Below are positions 46,517 to 56,165 of a stretch of DNA of 64,000 bases, in pieces (positions within the stretch are counted from its first letter, which is position 1; each line of letters starts with the position of its first letter). The translations under genes and the position numbers were made by a program. The DNA comes from a bacterium (GTDB taxonomy: Bacteria > Actinomycetota > Acidimicrobiia > Spongiisociales > JAENVV01). Location of the stretch: assembly GCA_024641305.1 (NCBI GenBank), contig JAHEDI010000014.1, positions 3,810 through 67,809 on the forward strand. Direction: 5' to 3'. The notes under the pieces were generated by a model. The model did not search any database and was not told where the DNA came from. It worked only from the letters and a program-made list of their open reading frames with translations.

Positions 46517-48007
46517 CTAAACCCAATCGAAGCTGCGGGTCACGGCCTTCTTCCATTTCGCATACTCCGACCGACGGCGAGCCGCATCCATGTTGGGTTC
46601 CCACCGCTGCGAGATCGACCAGTTGTCTCGGAGCGCCTCAAAGCTCGGCCAGAAACCAACCGCCAGCCCGGCCGCGTACGCGGCCCCGAGCGCGGTCGTT
46701 TCAGCCACCGCCGGCCTGACGACCGGCACTTCAAGCAGATCGGCCTGGAACTGCATCAGCAACTGGTTGGCCACCATGCCACCGTCAACTTTCAGGGCTG
46801 CCAGGGCCACACCCGAGTCGATGTACATCGCATCCAATACCTCTTTGGTTTGAAAGGCGACCGCTTCCAGGGTCGCTCTGGCGATATGCCCCTTGTTGGC
46901 GTAGCGGGTCAGACCTACGATCACTCCCCTGGCGTCATCTCGCCAATAGGGAGCGAAGAGACCATTGAAAGCCGGAACGATGAACACCCCTCCGTTGTCA
47001 GCGACCGTGGCGGCCAGTGCTTCGATCTCTTCGGCGGTGTCGATGATCCCGAGATTGTCCCGCAGCCACTGCACGAGGGCACCGCCCATGGCGATCGAAC
47101 CTTCGAGGGCATAGATCGGCGGTTGGTCATCGACCTGATAGGCCACGGTCGTCAGCAGGCCGGCCTTCGATGGGACCGCCTCGAGTCCGGTGTTCATAAG
47201 CATGAAGCATCCGGTGCCGTAGGTATTCTTCGCTTCTCCCGGAGCAAAACAGGTTTGGCCGAAGAGGGCCGCCTGTTGATCGCCGAGGATTCCCGCAATG
47301 GGGACGCCAGCCAAAGTCCCTCTTGCTTCGCCATAAACCTCCACCGACGACCGAATCTGAGGTAGCACTGCCTCAGGCACACCCACGGCAGCGAGCAGTT
47401 CGGGGTCCCAGTCGAGGGTCGCCAGATCCATCAGCAGCGTCCGACTGGCGTTCGTGACGTCCGTGATATGCAGACCACCACCAGGACCGCCGGTCAAATT
47501 CCATACCACCCAGGAGTCCATGGTCCCGAAGGCGATCTCCCCCGCCTCGGCCCGAGCCCGGAGACCGGGAGTGTTATCGAGCAACCAGGCGATTTTGGGG
47601 CCGGCAAAGTACGTCGCCAACGGCAGGCCGGTCTTGGCCCGAAACCGGTCCTGCCCGAACTCCGTGCCCAGCCGGCCGCACAGGTCGGCGGTGCGAACAT
47701 CTTGCCAGACCACCGCGTTGCCAATCGGTCTTCCAGTGGCCCGGTCCCAGAGCATCGTGGTTTCCCGTTGATTCGTAATGCCGACGCCAGCCACATCAGC
47801 CGGACGGGCGGCTGCCTTTGCCATCGCTTCAGCGATAACCTCGTCAACCCGTAGCCGGATCTCGTTTGGATCATGTTCAACCCACCCGGCCCTCGGAAAG
47901 ATTTGCTCGTGTTCCTTCTGGACAGAGGCGACGATCTCCCCTGCTCGATCAAAGAGGATAAAACGGGTGGAGGTCGTCCCCTGATCCAGGGCGCCGATGT
48001 ATTTCAT
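46517..48007 (-). CDS. glpK: Glycerol kinase
   Basis: Phosphorylates glycerol to glycerol 3-phosphate with ATP. The 496-aa FGGY-family protein begins [18 protein letters not shown], has the [11 protein letters not shown] and [11 protein letters not shown] signatures, the ATP-binding [16 protein letters not shown], and a C-terminal [21 protein letters not shown]. Complete. Its product feeds the convergent glpD and the nearby PgsA-like enzyme. Confidence 0.97.
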   Translation of the reverse strand: MKYIGALDQGTTSTRFILFDRAGEIVASVQKEHEQIFPRAGWVEHDPNEIRLRVDEVIAEAMAKAAARPADVAGVGITNQRETTMLWDRATGRPIGNAVVWQDVRTADLCGRLGTEFGQDRFRAKTGLPLATYFAGPKIAWLLDNTPGLRARAEAGEIAFGTMDSWVVWNLTGGPGGGLHITDVTNASRTLLMDLATLDWDPELLAAVGVPEAVLPQIRSSVEVYGEARGTLAGVPIAGILGDQQAALFGQTCFAPGEAKNTYGTGCFMLMNTGLEAVPSKAGLLTTVAYQVDDQPPIYALEGSIAMGGALVQWLRDNLGIIDTAEEIEALAATVADNGGVFIVPAFNGLFAPYWRDDARGVIVGLTRYANKGHIARATLEAVAFQTKEVLDAMYIDSGVALAALKVDGGMVANQLLMQFQADLLEVPVVRPAVAETTALGAAYAAGLAVGFWPSFEALRDNWSISQRWEPNMDAARRRSEYAKWKKAVTRSFDWV

Positions 48008-48018
48008 GCTTGGGGAGA

Positions 48019-48606
48019 CTACAAGACCGGCTCTGGCGGACGCCGCTCGCCGGCCATCTGAATGGCGCCAGATGGATCCGTAAGAAACCGCGCGACCACG
48101 TCGGCACCGTCGTGCACAAGTAGGTCGATCTCTGGCCGCTCCGCCTTCGAGAATGGCTTGAGAACGAAGGCGGCCGGATCCATTCGCCCCGGTGGTCTGC
48201 CGACGCCAAGCTTCAAGCGCCAGAACTCCTGGCTACCAACGGCCGACGCCACCGACTTCACACCGTTGTGCCCGCCAGCTCCGCTGCTCTTGACAAGCCG
48301 GAGTTTTGAATAGGGCAGATCAATGTCGTCGTGACATACGAGAAGGTCATCTAGCGAGGCCTTAAAGTATTTGAGAACCGCGCTGACCGGCTGACCCGAC
48401 AGGTTCATGTTGGCGTTGGGAAGAACCAGAATGACCGGTTGGCCCGCCACGGACCCCCGGGCCACCATGGACCGAACCCGTAACGGACCTCGCTTGAAGG
48501 GAAGATCCCAGCGGCGCGCCAGCTCGTCGACGACCTCGGCCCCTACGTTGTGGCGAGTACCGATGTACTGCGATTCAGGATTGCGAAGGCCAACGATAAC
48601 GTTCAT
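48019..48606 (-). CDS. pth: Peptidyl-tRNA hydrolase
   Basis: Recycles peptidyl-tRNA released prematurely. The 195-aa protein starts [22 protein letters not shown], containing the catalytic His, and has the VCHDDIDLP Asp and [12 protein letters not shown] motifs. The ATG at 48606 is preceded by CAGGT; the track adds five unneeded residues. It lies 26 nt downstream of rplY, the common rplY-pth pairing. Confidence 0.96.
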   Translation of the reverse strand: MNVIVGLRNPESQYIGTRHNVGAEVVDELARRWDLPFKRGPLRVRSMVARGSVAGQPVILVLPNANMNLSGQPVSAVLKYFKASLDDLLVCHDDIDLPYSKLRLVKSSGAGGHNGVKSVASAVGSQEFWRLKLGVGRPPGRMDPAAFVLKPFSKAERPEIDLLVHDGADVVARFLTDPSGAIQMAGERRPPEPVL

Positions 48607-48632
48607 CGCAGACCTGCCCACCCGGAGCGGGG

Positions 48633-49298
48633 CTATTCGCCGCCTTCGTCCGAGCTGTCCTCGGAATCTTCATCAGCAGACTCATCCGTCGGTTCGCCCT
48701 CTTCACCGGCTGCAGCCTCCGCATCGCCTTCGGCGAGCACAGCAGCAGGCAGAGAGACCGTGACGATCGGAGTGTCTTCGTCGTCGAGGTAGGTGACTCC
48801 TTCAATCTGGGGAAGGTCGGCAACGGTGATCAGGTCATGAATCTCGAGATGGCTGATATCGACGTCGATATGACTCGGGATGGCCGTGGGGAGAGCCTCG
48901 ATCTCGAGCGCGACCCGCATGGTTTCGATGATCCCGCCATCATTCTTGACGCCGAGCGGTTCCCCGATGAACTCAAGTCCGACCTCAGCGGTGACGAGCT
49001 CGTCGAGCGAAATCTGCAGAAAGTCGACGTGATTGATGAACGGCTTGGTCGGGTTCTTGACAACCTCTCGGGCCAACGTTGTGAACGTACCGTGGCCGTC
49101 AACATTCAGGGCAATGATGGCGTTCTCGCCACCTTCTCCCTTGATGATGGCGGCAAATTCACGATGATTGACCGAGATCGGAAGCGGTTCGATGCCGTGA
49201 CCGTAGAGAACGGCCGGAACAGAGCCTGCCCGACGTAAACGACGGGACGCTCGGCTGCCTTGTTCGCGGCCGGCTTCGGCGCGTAACGTTACTTCCAT
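48633..49298 (-). CDS. rplY: 50S ribosomal protein L25 (Ctc form)
   Basis: The long L25/Ctc form: N-terminal 5S-rRNA-binding domain (about 1-92, starting with VTLRAEAGREQGSRASRRLR) followed by the TL5 C-domain (about 95-185). It ends in a strongly acidic tail of about 30 Glu, Asp and Ser residues, typical of actinobacterial Ctc. ATG 49298 has AGGAG seven bases upstream. It leads the rplY-pth pair. Confidence 0.95.
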   Translation of the reverse strand: MEVTLRAEAGREQGSRASRRLRRAGSVPAVLYGHGIEPLPISVNHREFAAIIKGEGGENAIIALNVDGHGTFTTLAREVVKNPTKPFINHVDFLQISLDELVTAEVGLEFIGEPLGVKNDGGIIETMRVALEIEALPTAIPSHIDVDISHLEIHDLITVADLPQIEGVTYLDDEDTPIVTVSLPAAVLAEGDAEAAAGEEGEPTDESADEDSEDSSDEGGE

Positions 49299-49397
49299 GA
49301 CCAGACTCCTGATGAGGTGTTGCGGGGAACTGACATTATGCCCAGATCCGACCCGATCGGCAAAGTCGAATCACAAACGACATCACTCATGTAACGG

Positions 49398-49790
49398 CTA
49401 ACGCTCGGGAACGGTCGCTTTCACCCACTCGACCATCTCGTTCAGGGGTGATCCTGGCGTAAAAATCCTCGCCAGACCCGATTCCATGAGGGTCATTACA
49501 TCGGCCGGTGGGATAATCCCACCGCCGAACACGATGACATCGTCAACCCCGGCCCGACGTAGTTCGTCCATGACCATCGGAAACAACGTCGAATGGGCCC
49601 CCGACAACGTCGACAGGCCAATCGCATCGACGTCTTCTTCCAATGCCATGGCCACAATCTGTTGGGGTGTGCGATGCAGTCCTGAATAGATCACTTCGCA
49701 GCCGGCATCGCGTAGAGCTCTGGCGACGACCTTGGCCCCTCGGTCGTGACCGTCGAGGCCGGGTTTGGCAATGAGAATCCGGCGAGGCAT
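49398..49790 (-). CDS. Stand-alone cobalamin-binding domain (methylmalonyl-CoA mutase small-domain type)
   Basis: A 130-aa B12-binding protein with the DxHxxG motif KPGLDGHDRGAKV, the SGLHRTPQQIV helix, LSTLSGAH and VFGGGIIPPAD that match the C-terminal domain of methylmalonyl-CoA mutases. In two-subunit acyl-CoA mutases a separate small protein like this binds adenosylcobalamin and pairs with a large catalytic subunit, which is not in this window. It follows pcrA by 77 nt. Confidence 0.88.
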   Translation of the reverse strand: MPRRILIAKPGLDGHDRGAKVVARALRDAGCEVIYSGLHRTPQQIVAMALEEDVDAIGLSTLSGAHSTLFPMVMDELRRAGVDDVIVFGGGIIPPADVMTLMESGLARIFTPGSPLNEMVEWVKATVPER

Positions 49791-49867
49791 AGAGCGTAAG
49801 TCTACCGAGGGAACCGGCGATGTCGGTTCCCGGCCCGCCGGCCGCTACTCGGGGCGTCCGACCGGCT

Positions 49868-52075
49868 TCAAGCGTCTTTGCGAATGGGAGCCCAGGCGAG
49901 CAATAGACGTTTTATGCCTTCGCGCTCGAACCGCACGTCGACTTCGGCGCGGTCACCGACCCCGCGAATATCCATCACCAATCCGGCGCCCCACTTATCA
50001 TGACGGACCCGATCGCCAATCGATATTTCCGATGCATCGACGGTGTGGCTTGGTTTTTCGGCCTTGCGAGGCATTCGGCGCTCGGCCCGCTCGTAGAGAT
50101 GTTCCGGGATCTCTTTGAGGAACCGCGACGGGGGGTTGTAGTTGGTTTGTCCAAATAGCATGCGACTGACGGAATGGGTCAGGAACAGTCGATCCATCGC
50201 CCGGGTTATCCCCACATAGGCCAGCCGTCGTTCCTCCTCGAGTTCAGCAGGATCTCCCAGGCTCCGAATATGAGGGAACACCCCGTCCTCCATGCCTGCC
50301 ACGAAGACCACGGGGAACTCGAGTCCCTTGGCGTTGTGCAGTGTCATGAGGGTGACTGCCCCGGATCCATCCTCAAGGTCGTCGACATCTGCGACGAGTG
50401 AGACGGCTTCGAGATACGACTGAAGCTGGGCCAGACCGTCCAAATCGTCCCACTCCAATTCATCGACAAGGGACCCTTCCATGCTGGAGACGAAGTCTTC
50501 AATGCCTGACTGCAACTCCCGCAGGTTTTCGGCGCGTCCGAGAGCTTCGACCGTCCGCTCAGCCTCAATTTCGTCCAGGTAGCCAGTATCGACCAGGACC
50601 GAGTCGAGGGCGGCCCGCGGACCTCCGATCGATGCCTTGGCGATGAGGGCATCGAGGAGCAACAAAAAGTCCTTGATTCGACCCAGTGCTCGAGCATTCA
50701 ATTGGGGCACATTGTCCACTTGCCTAAGAGCCGCATAAAAGCTCAGTCCGTTGGCCTGGGCGTAGCGATCGACGTGTCCAACCGAAGTGTTTCCGATCGA
50801 ACGTTTAGGAACGTTGATGATCCTCTTCACCGCCACCTGGTCGTCGGGGTTCACCAGGACCCGCAAGTAGGCCAACGCGTCCTTGACTTCCCGGCGCTCG
50901 TAAAACTTCAGGCCTCCGACGACGTTGTACGGGATTCCGTAACGGACGAAGACATCCTCGATCACCCGTGACTGGGCATTGGTCCGATAGAAGATTGCCA
51001 TGTCGTCGAGCGAGATTCCCTCCTTCTCAAACCCCGAGATCTGGTCGGCGATGAAGGAGCTTTCGGCATGCTCGTCATCACCCTGAAACAGGGTGATTTT
51101 CTCGCCAAGACCACGGTCGGTCCACAAGCGCTTTGGCTTGCGCTGGGGGTTGTTCGAAATAACCGCGTTGGCGGCATCGAGAACCGTCTCCGTCGAGCGG
51201 TAATTCTGCTCAAGAACCACCACCCGGGCATCCGGGTAGTCATTCTCAAAGTCGAGAATGTTGCGCATATCGGCGCCCCGGAACCGGTAGACACTCTGAT
51301 CGGCGTCCCCGACCACACAAATGTTCCGGTGATAGGCCGCCAACTGGGTGACCAACCGATACTGGGCCAGGTTCGTGTCCTGGTACTCGTCCACCAGGAT
51401 GTACGAAAAGCGCTTCTGATACTCCTCGAGTACGTCAGGGAACGCCCCAAACAACTCAACGGTAAGCATCAGCAAGTCGTCAAAATCCATGGCGGAGGCT
51501 TCCAGGAGGCGCTGTTGATACAGGCGGTAGACATCCGATATCGTCTCGTGATAGAACCCCGAGTCCTGCGACTGGAACGTCTCGTAGTCGATGAGTTCGT
51601 TCTTGGCGTTCGATATCACCGCCCGAATATTGCGGGCCGGAAACCGTTTCGAGTCCAGATCGAGATCAGAGATACACATTTGGATAAGACGAAGCGAGTC
51701 TGCCGAGTCGTAGATCGAGAATTGCGATCGGTAGCCGAACCGGTGGGCTTCCCTTCGCAAGATTCGGACGCACGCCGAGTGGAAGGTCGATACCCACATG
51801 GCCCGTACCGCTCCACCGACCAGATCACCAACCCGCTCCTTCATTTCGTTGGCAGCTTTGTTGGTGAAGGTGATTGCCAGGATTCCTGACGGTGCGACAC
51901 CAAGATCGCGTACCAAATGGGCAATGCGATAGGTAAGAACCCTGGTTTTGCCGGATCCGGCACCGGCGATCACCAGCAGCGGACCGTCGACGGCGGCTAC
52001 TGCCTCGCGCTGGACCGGATTAAGGTCATCGAAGAGGTCGGATTCGGCTGGATCGGAGAGGTCAGAGAACAACAC
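49868..52075 (-). CDS. pcrA: UvrD/PcrA-type superfamily 1 DNA helicase
   Basis: A 3'-5' helicase for nucleotide-excision repair and removal of replication blocks. The 735-aa protein begins LNPVQREAVAAVDGPLLVIA followed by the Walker A GAGSGKTRVL, then FTNKAANEMKERV, ILVDEYQDTNLAQYRL, GDADQSVYRFRGAD and VTLMTLHNAKGLEF. The C-terminal tail contains the RNA-polymerase-interacting Tudor-like region VRHDKWGAGLVMDI. Start is GTG 52075. Confidence 0.96.
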   Translation of the reverse strand: MLFSDLSDPAESDLFDDLNPVQREAVAAVDGPLLVIAGAGSGKTRVLTYRIAHLVRDLGVAPSGILAITFTNKAANEMKERVGDLVGGAVRAMWVSTFHSACVRILRREAHRFGYRSQFSIYDSADSLRLIQMCISDLDLDSKRFPARNIRAVISNAKNELIDYETFQSQDSGFYHETISDVYRLYQQRLLEASAMDFDDLLMLTVELFGAFPDVLEEYQKRFSYILVDEYQDTNLAQYRLVTQLAAYHRNICVVGDADQSVYRFRGADMRNILDFENDYPDARVVVLEQNYRSTETVLDAANAVISNNPQRKPKRLWTDRGLGEKITLFQGDDEHAESSFIADQISGFEKEGISLDDMAIFYRTNAQSRVIEDVFVRYGIPYNVVGGLKFYERREVKDALAYLRVLVNPDDQVAVKRIINVPKRSIGNTSVGHVDRYAQANGLSFYAALRQVDNVPQLNARALGRIKDFLLLLDALIAKASIGGPRAALDSVLVDTGYLDEIEAERTVEALGRAENLRELQSGIEDFVSSMEGSLVDELEWDDLDGLAQLQSYLEAVSLVADVDDLEDGSGAVTLMTLHNAKGLEFPVVFVAGMEDGVFPHIRSLGDPAELEEERRLAYVGITRAMDRLFLTHSVSRMLFGQTNYNPPSRFLKEIPEHLYERAERRMPRKAEKPSHTVDASEISIGDRVRHDKWGAGLVMDIRGVGDRAEVDVRFEREGIKRLLLAWAPIRKDA

Positions 52076-52126
52076 GTGACTGCCGATGGTAATCGCTCCG
52101 GACGACAGGAATCACATACGGGTGAT

Positions 52127-52951
52127 TTACACCTTGGCGACGGTGGAAACCCGATCGTCGGCCGACGTGGTCCGGAGTGTGAAACAGAACCGTGCACCAA
52201 CGGGGAACCGGGACTCGTACCAGACGTCACCACCCATGGCTCTCGCCAGATTTCGGGCGATTGGTAGACCCAAACCAATCCCCTGGTTAGCTCGACTGTC
52301 GCCCTTGGAAACCTGTTCAAAATGCCGGAAGATCAGTTCCTGCTCCTGCTCCTTCACGCCCTGACCATTGTCGGATACCACGACCATAAACAGCTCGCCG
52401 ACATGGGCACCTTCGATCAGGACTTGATCGCCACCGTACTTCCGTGCGTTGTCAAGGAGATTGCGGAGAACCTGCCCGACCCGCCGCCGGTCGGCGAATA
52501 CCATCGCCCCACCAGGAATTGTCGTCTGCGCCTCAGTGTCAGAATCCCGGAAGGTAAGCGTGGCCAGCTCATGAGCGAGAAGCGAAACGTCGAGGAGTTC
52601 AGGGTCGAGACGCAGCCGGCCGGCCTCCAGTCTCGGAATCACCAGGACATCTTCGACTAACTCTTCGAGGTGTTTGGCCTGCGACACGACAATTTTTACA
52701 AATTCATCCACCTCTTCGGGCTGGAGATCTCGCCACCCTTCTGCCAACAGCGACCCAAAGCCCGAGATGGAAGTGAGCGGAGTACGCAATTCGTGACTGA
52801 CCATGGAAACGAAGTCATTCTTCATCCGGGCGGCCCGCTCAGCAGCTTCGACCGCCGCACGCTCGCGGCGTCTTGCCAGGATCACAGCCACTATCCCGAT
52901 TCCCCCCACGAGGATGGATAAAGCAGCGAAGAACGCTGATTGAAGCTCCAT
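52127..52951 (-). CDS. Membrane-anchored HisKA histidine kinase
   Basis: A 274-aa kinase with one N-terminal membrane helix (about residues 6-26) and no extracytoplasmic sensor, followed by HisKA with His53 in VSMVSHELRTPLTSISG and a complete HATPase domain (LRNLLDNARKYGG, VVSDNGQGVKEQE, GIGLGLPIARNLA). Lack of a sensor suggests input from a partner or the membrane. It follows the REC-GAF and CheA-like genes on the same strand, 52 nt after the former, and precedes pcrA. Confidence 0.9.
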   Translation of the reverse strand: MELQSAFFAALSILVGGIGIVAVILARRRERAAVEAAERAARMKNDFVSMVSHELRTPLTSISGFGSLLAEGWRDLQPEEVDEFVKIVVSQAKHLEELVEDVLVIPRLEAGRLRLDPELLDVSLLAHELATLTFRDSDTEAQTTIPGGAMVFADRRRVGQVLRNLLDNARKYGGDQVLIEGAHVGELFMVVVSDNGQGVKEQEQELIFRHFEQVSKGDSRANQGIGLGLPIARNLARAMGGDVWYESRFPVGARFCFTLRTTSADDRVSTVAKV

Positions 52952-53003
52952 GCGTTGATCCTTGTTCGCAACCTCCCGGCTGCGCCGTCTCGGTTGGTTA
53001 CTA

Positions 53004-53993
53004 CTAGTTGTCGTAGAGGCTCGACAAGCTGTGCCGGGCCTCTTCTTCGATCAGTTTGGCATGGTGCACTGCCGAATCGATGACCGTGGCCATTGGCGAG
53101 CTGATAGCTCGCAGTGTCTTCGCCACCCCGGGCGGGAACGCATTGAGAGTTGTCGCCCCGAGCAGCAACACGCCCAACACATCACCGCGCATTTTCAGTT
53201 CGAGAGTGAAGGTAGACACGAGCTTGTCGGTATCGACGGCCAACATCTCTATGGAATCCGATCGCCAAACCTGCATCGCTGAAGGTTCATAATCGAGATG
53301 GGCCCGGTTGTTCAGCTCGGTGGCGGATCGATGGATAAACGCTTCAAACTCATCAACGTTGATGGCCCGATCCACGTGAACCGATATCGCCTTTTCGTCT
53401 ACTAACGCCAGAGCTGCCAGGTCGAAGGAAACGAATCGCCGCACGATGAACATGAGTTCGGTGAGGGTCGTCTTGAGATCCATCGGTCTGGTCGAAAGCG
53501 TGACGATGTCGTTGACAACGGTCATCTCAAAGAGCTTGCGATCGAGCATCGAGGTAACCCGCTCAAGGACATCCATCTGATCCAGGTCAATGGGATCCGC
53601 TGGTTTCGATCCGCTCAACTCGGACAAAGCACGGGCCGCCGAAACCGACTTGACCGCCGCCGCCAGTTCATCGCCAAGAGCTTCTTTGGTCAGGTACCCA
53701 TCAGCACCCGATTTGACCGCCCAGTACCGGTCTTCCGTCGAGTCGTGGGCCGTCAGGATCAGAACCGGAATGTGGGCAACCGTCCAGTCTTCTTTCAGGA
53801 GCCGACAGGCCATGTACCCGGTCATCCGGGGCATCTGGATATCGAGAACAATGAGGTCGGGCATCTCGCGGTACACCGCTTGGATCGTGCTGATACCGTC
53901 CTCGGCCGTCACGATCTGATGCCCATCGGCGCTGAGAACCACGGAAACCGCGGTCCGTATCACCGGTGAGTCGTCGGCGACAAGAATCTTCAT
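53004..53993 (-). CDS. Receiver-GAF two-domain response regulator
   Basis: A 329-aa protein: receiver domain (about 1-120) with VADDSPVIR and phosphoacceptor Asp51 (IVLDIQMPRMTG), a linker helix, then a GAF-like domain (about 150-320) containing VRRFVSFDLAALALVDE. There is no DNA-binding or other recognisable output domain. ATG 53993 overlaps the stop of the CheA-like gene (ATGA), so expression is coupled; the track start ten codons upstream lies inside that gene. It probably relays or modulates the CheA-like signal. Confidence 0.85.
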   Translation of the reverse strand: MKILVADDSPVIRTAVSVVLSADGHQIVTAEDGISTIQAVYREMPDLIVLDIQMPRMTGYMACRLLKEDWTVAHIPVLILTAHDSTEDRYWAVKSGADGYLTKEALGDELAAAVKSVSAARALSELSGSKPADPIDLDQMDVLERVTSMLDRKLFEMTVVNDIVTLSTRPMDLKTTLTELMFIVRRFVSFDLAALALVDEKAISVHVDRAINVDEFEAFIHRSATELNNRAHLDYEPSAMQVWRSDSIEMLAVDTDKLVSTFTLELKMRGDVLGVLLLGATTLNAFPPGVAKTLRAISSPMATVIDSAVHHAKLIEEEARHSLSSLYDN

Positions 53994-56098
53994 TGTCGCA
54001 TCTCCTTGGTCACCGCACCGCACAACGCCCAGAGGGTGGTTGCCAATGCGCCCCGCCGGAAGTCCGCCTTATCGAGATAGGCATCGACACCCTCGGCGTA
54101 GGCACGACGCTGATCAACCGCGGCCGCCACCCCCGAAACCATCACGATCGGGAGGCTACGACGGACGGATCGTACCTGGCGAACCAATTCGATCCCGTCA
54201 CGCCCGGGCATTTGAAAATCGACAACAAGAGCATCTACGTGTGACTCTACGAGAATCTTGAGCGCTTCCTCGGCATCTGAGGCCACAGTGGTATCGAATC
54301 CGTTGACTCCCAGGGTGGCAGAAATGAGTTGCCGAACCCCGAGACTGTCATCGACGACGAGAACTTTGGGCCGGTAGGCGTCCGCGACTTCGGGGACCTG
54401 GACGTCTCCGACGATCTGACGGGGATCGATTACCACCACAACCTCATCCCCACCGAGGTGAGCAGCAGCAGCCAGGTGGGGGGCACCCTCAAGGATCGGA
54501 CCGAAGCTCTTAACCGCTACCTGGCGACGCCCGACAACCGACGAAACGAGCAGACCGACCTGACCTTCCGGACTACCAACCACAACAACCTGATCGGGCT
54601 CGGCGGTCGAGGTTGCCCCGACAATCGCAGCCAGGCTCTTCAATACGAGCGGAACTCCCCGAAACATCATCTGGCCGTCTTGGACCTGGGTGGCTGGAAG
54701 CGTCGTTATTACAGCCGCCTCCGGTATTCCCCACTGTTGATCTTCGGCCTCGACGATCCAGAGGTCTTGCAGGATGAGGGACCGTGGCACCACCAGGGAA
54801 ACGACCGTCCCGCGTTCGTCGGAAGCTATCCGGATGTCGCCGTTCAGCATCCGGGCAGCTTCGTTGGCCGCCGCCAGACCTGCCCCGTCGCCCGAGATTT
54901 CTTGTGGCGGATCGACAGTCGAAAACTGCGGCAGGAACAACAGACGGGTCAGATCCTCGTTGGCAACATCCGGCGCACTGAGCCCGCGGCCGGCAGCTGC
55001 CGAGCCAACCTTCATCCAGTCGATGCCCCGTCCATCGTCGGAAACCACTACGTGTAGGACATGATTGTCAATGGAGAACTCGACCTTGAGGGTGGCTGTG
55101 GGGGGCTTTCCCGACATTGCCCGTTCCTGGGGAGACTCCATGCCGTGGTCAACGGCATTGACGACCAACTGGCGGAGGGGATCTCGTAGGACATCGACAA
55201 CCTGGCGATCGACCCGAATGTCATCCCCGATCAGCTCGAACTTCACGTTCTTGCCAGTTCGCCTGGCCACATACCGAACCAACTGGTCGAGGGTGCCGGT
55301 GATCTCGGAAATCGGAATGGTTGCCAGATCAAGTGCATCGGTCTGAAGCCTCAGAACCGACTCCTCCAGCTTGGCGATGGCATCTTCCCAGACTCGTCGG
55401 TCGTCGGGATTGGCGACCACGGCCTGGAGTGCAGCGAGCACGACCTCCATGTCGAGTCGGACTTCTACGGCGCGGTTGATCATCTGGTACAGAGCGGTCG
55501 TCGGGACTCGCGTGGCATGGGATGAAAAGCTGGTCACGATGCTCGAAACCAGGCCACCGAGGTCCGAGCCACCCATGGATTGAGAATCTATTTGATCCCG
55601 ATCGGCCAATTTGTCGGCGAGCTCGACCACGGTGGCGTCACCATCCGAACTTGCATCGGAGGCCGAACTAGGTATCTCCCGATCACCGTCAGACCGATCG
55701 CTTGATCCGGGATCGTCACCATTCAAGAAGACCATCAGACGATCGCAGGCCTGTTCTAGTTCGGTCACATCGCCATCGGGTCCCGCCTCAACCGCGGTCG
55801 GAAATAGATCAGCGATGTCGGCGATCAGCATCCCGAGCTGGCCTGACTGTGTTCTCGATTCCGACACGACCTCTTTCAAGGCGTCTTCGACAACTTTGGC
55901 GACGTCCCCCATCCGCTGAAATCCCATGACGTAGGCGTTACCTTTGATGGTGTGGGCATTCCGGCGGGCGGTCGAGACGTCGTCGGGGGGAAGGACGCGC
56001 TCGGACATAGCCCGGGTGGCGTTCGCCAGGTCGGCAGATCGTTCACCAACTTCCTCCTGGAAGATGGCTTGCAGTTCGGGGTTGTCAGTGAAGTCCAC
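53990..56098 (-). CDS. Hybrid CheA-like histidine kinase with C-terminal receiver
   Basis: A 702-aa multi-domain kinase: Hpt domain with His49 in NAHTIKGNAYVMGF (about 1-115), an acidic linker, P3-like dimerisation helices (about 240-300), HATPase (about 300-440, LVVNAVDHGMESPQER, SDDGRGID), CheW-like domain (about 440-560) and a receiver (about 575-690) with Asp627 in VVDFQMPGRDG. The P2 domain is absent. No MCP, CheW, CheR, CheB or flagellar or pilus genes are nearby, so a non-chemotaxis role is likely. It leads a run with REC-GAF and HisKA genes and lies 67 nt after guaA. Confidence 0.9.
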   Translation of the reverse strand: MDFTDNPELQAIFQEEVGERSADLANATRAMSERVLPPDDVSTARRNAHTIKGNAYVMGFQRMGDVAKVVEDALKEVVSESRTQSGQLGMLIADIADLFPTAVEAGPDGDVTELEQACDRLMVFLNGDDPGSSDRSDGDREIPSSASDASSDGDATVVELADKLADRDQIDSQSMGGSDLGGLVSSIVTSFSSHATRVPTTALYQMINRAVEVRLDMEVVLAALQAVVANPDDRRVWEDAIAKLEESVLRLQTDALDLATIPISEITGTLDQLVRYVARRTGKNVKFELIGDDIRVDRQVVDVLRDPLRQLVVNAVDHGMESPQERAMSGKPPTATLKVEFSIDNHVLHVVVSDDGRGIDWMKVGSAAAGRGLSAPDVANEDLTRLLFLPQFSTVDPPQEISGDGAGLAAANEAARMLNGDIRIASDERGTVVSLVVPRSLILQDLWIVEAEDQQWGIPEAAVITTLPATQVQDGQMMFRGVPLVLKSLAAIVGATSTAEPDQVVVVGSPEGQVGLLVSSVVGRRQVAVKSFGPILEGAPHLAAAAHLGGDEVVVVIDPRQIVGDVQVPEVADAYRPKVLVVDDSLGVRQLISATLGVNGFDTTVASDAEEALKILVESHVDALVVDFQMPGRDGIELVRQVRSVRRSLPIVMVSGVAAAVDQRRAYAEGVDAYLDKADFRRGALATTLWALCGAVTKEMRQ

Positions 56099-56165
56099 GC
56101 AATGCCTCTGGTAACGGAAGCTCCCTAATCATCGGCGCTTCGGAGACCCTGCTTGAGTGTCTTTA

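Noticed and set aside
53990-56098. Chemotaxis operon
   Set aside because: Only a CheA-like kinase is present; no receptors, adaptor, methylation or motility genes are seen nearby.
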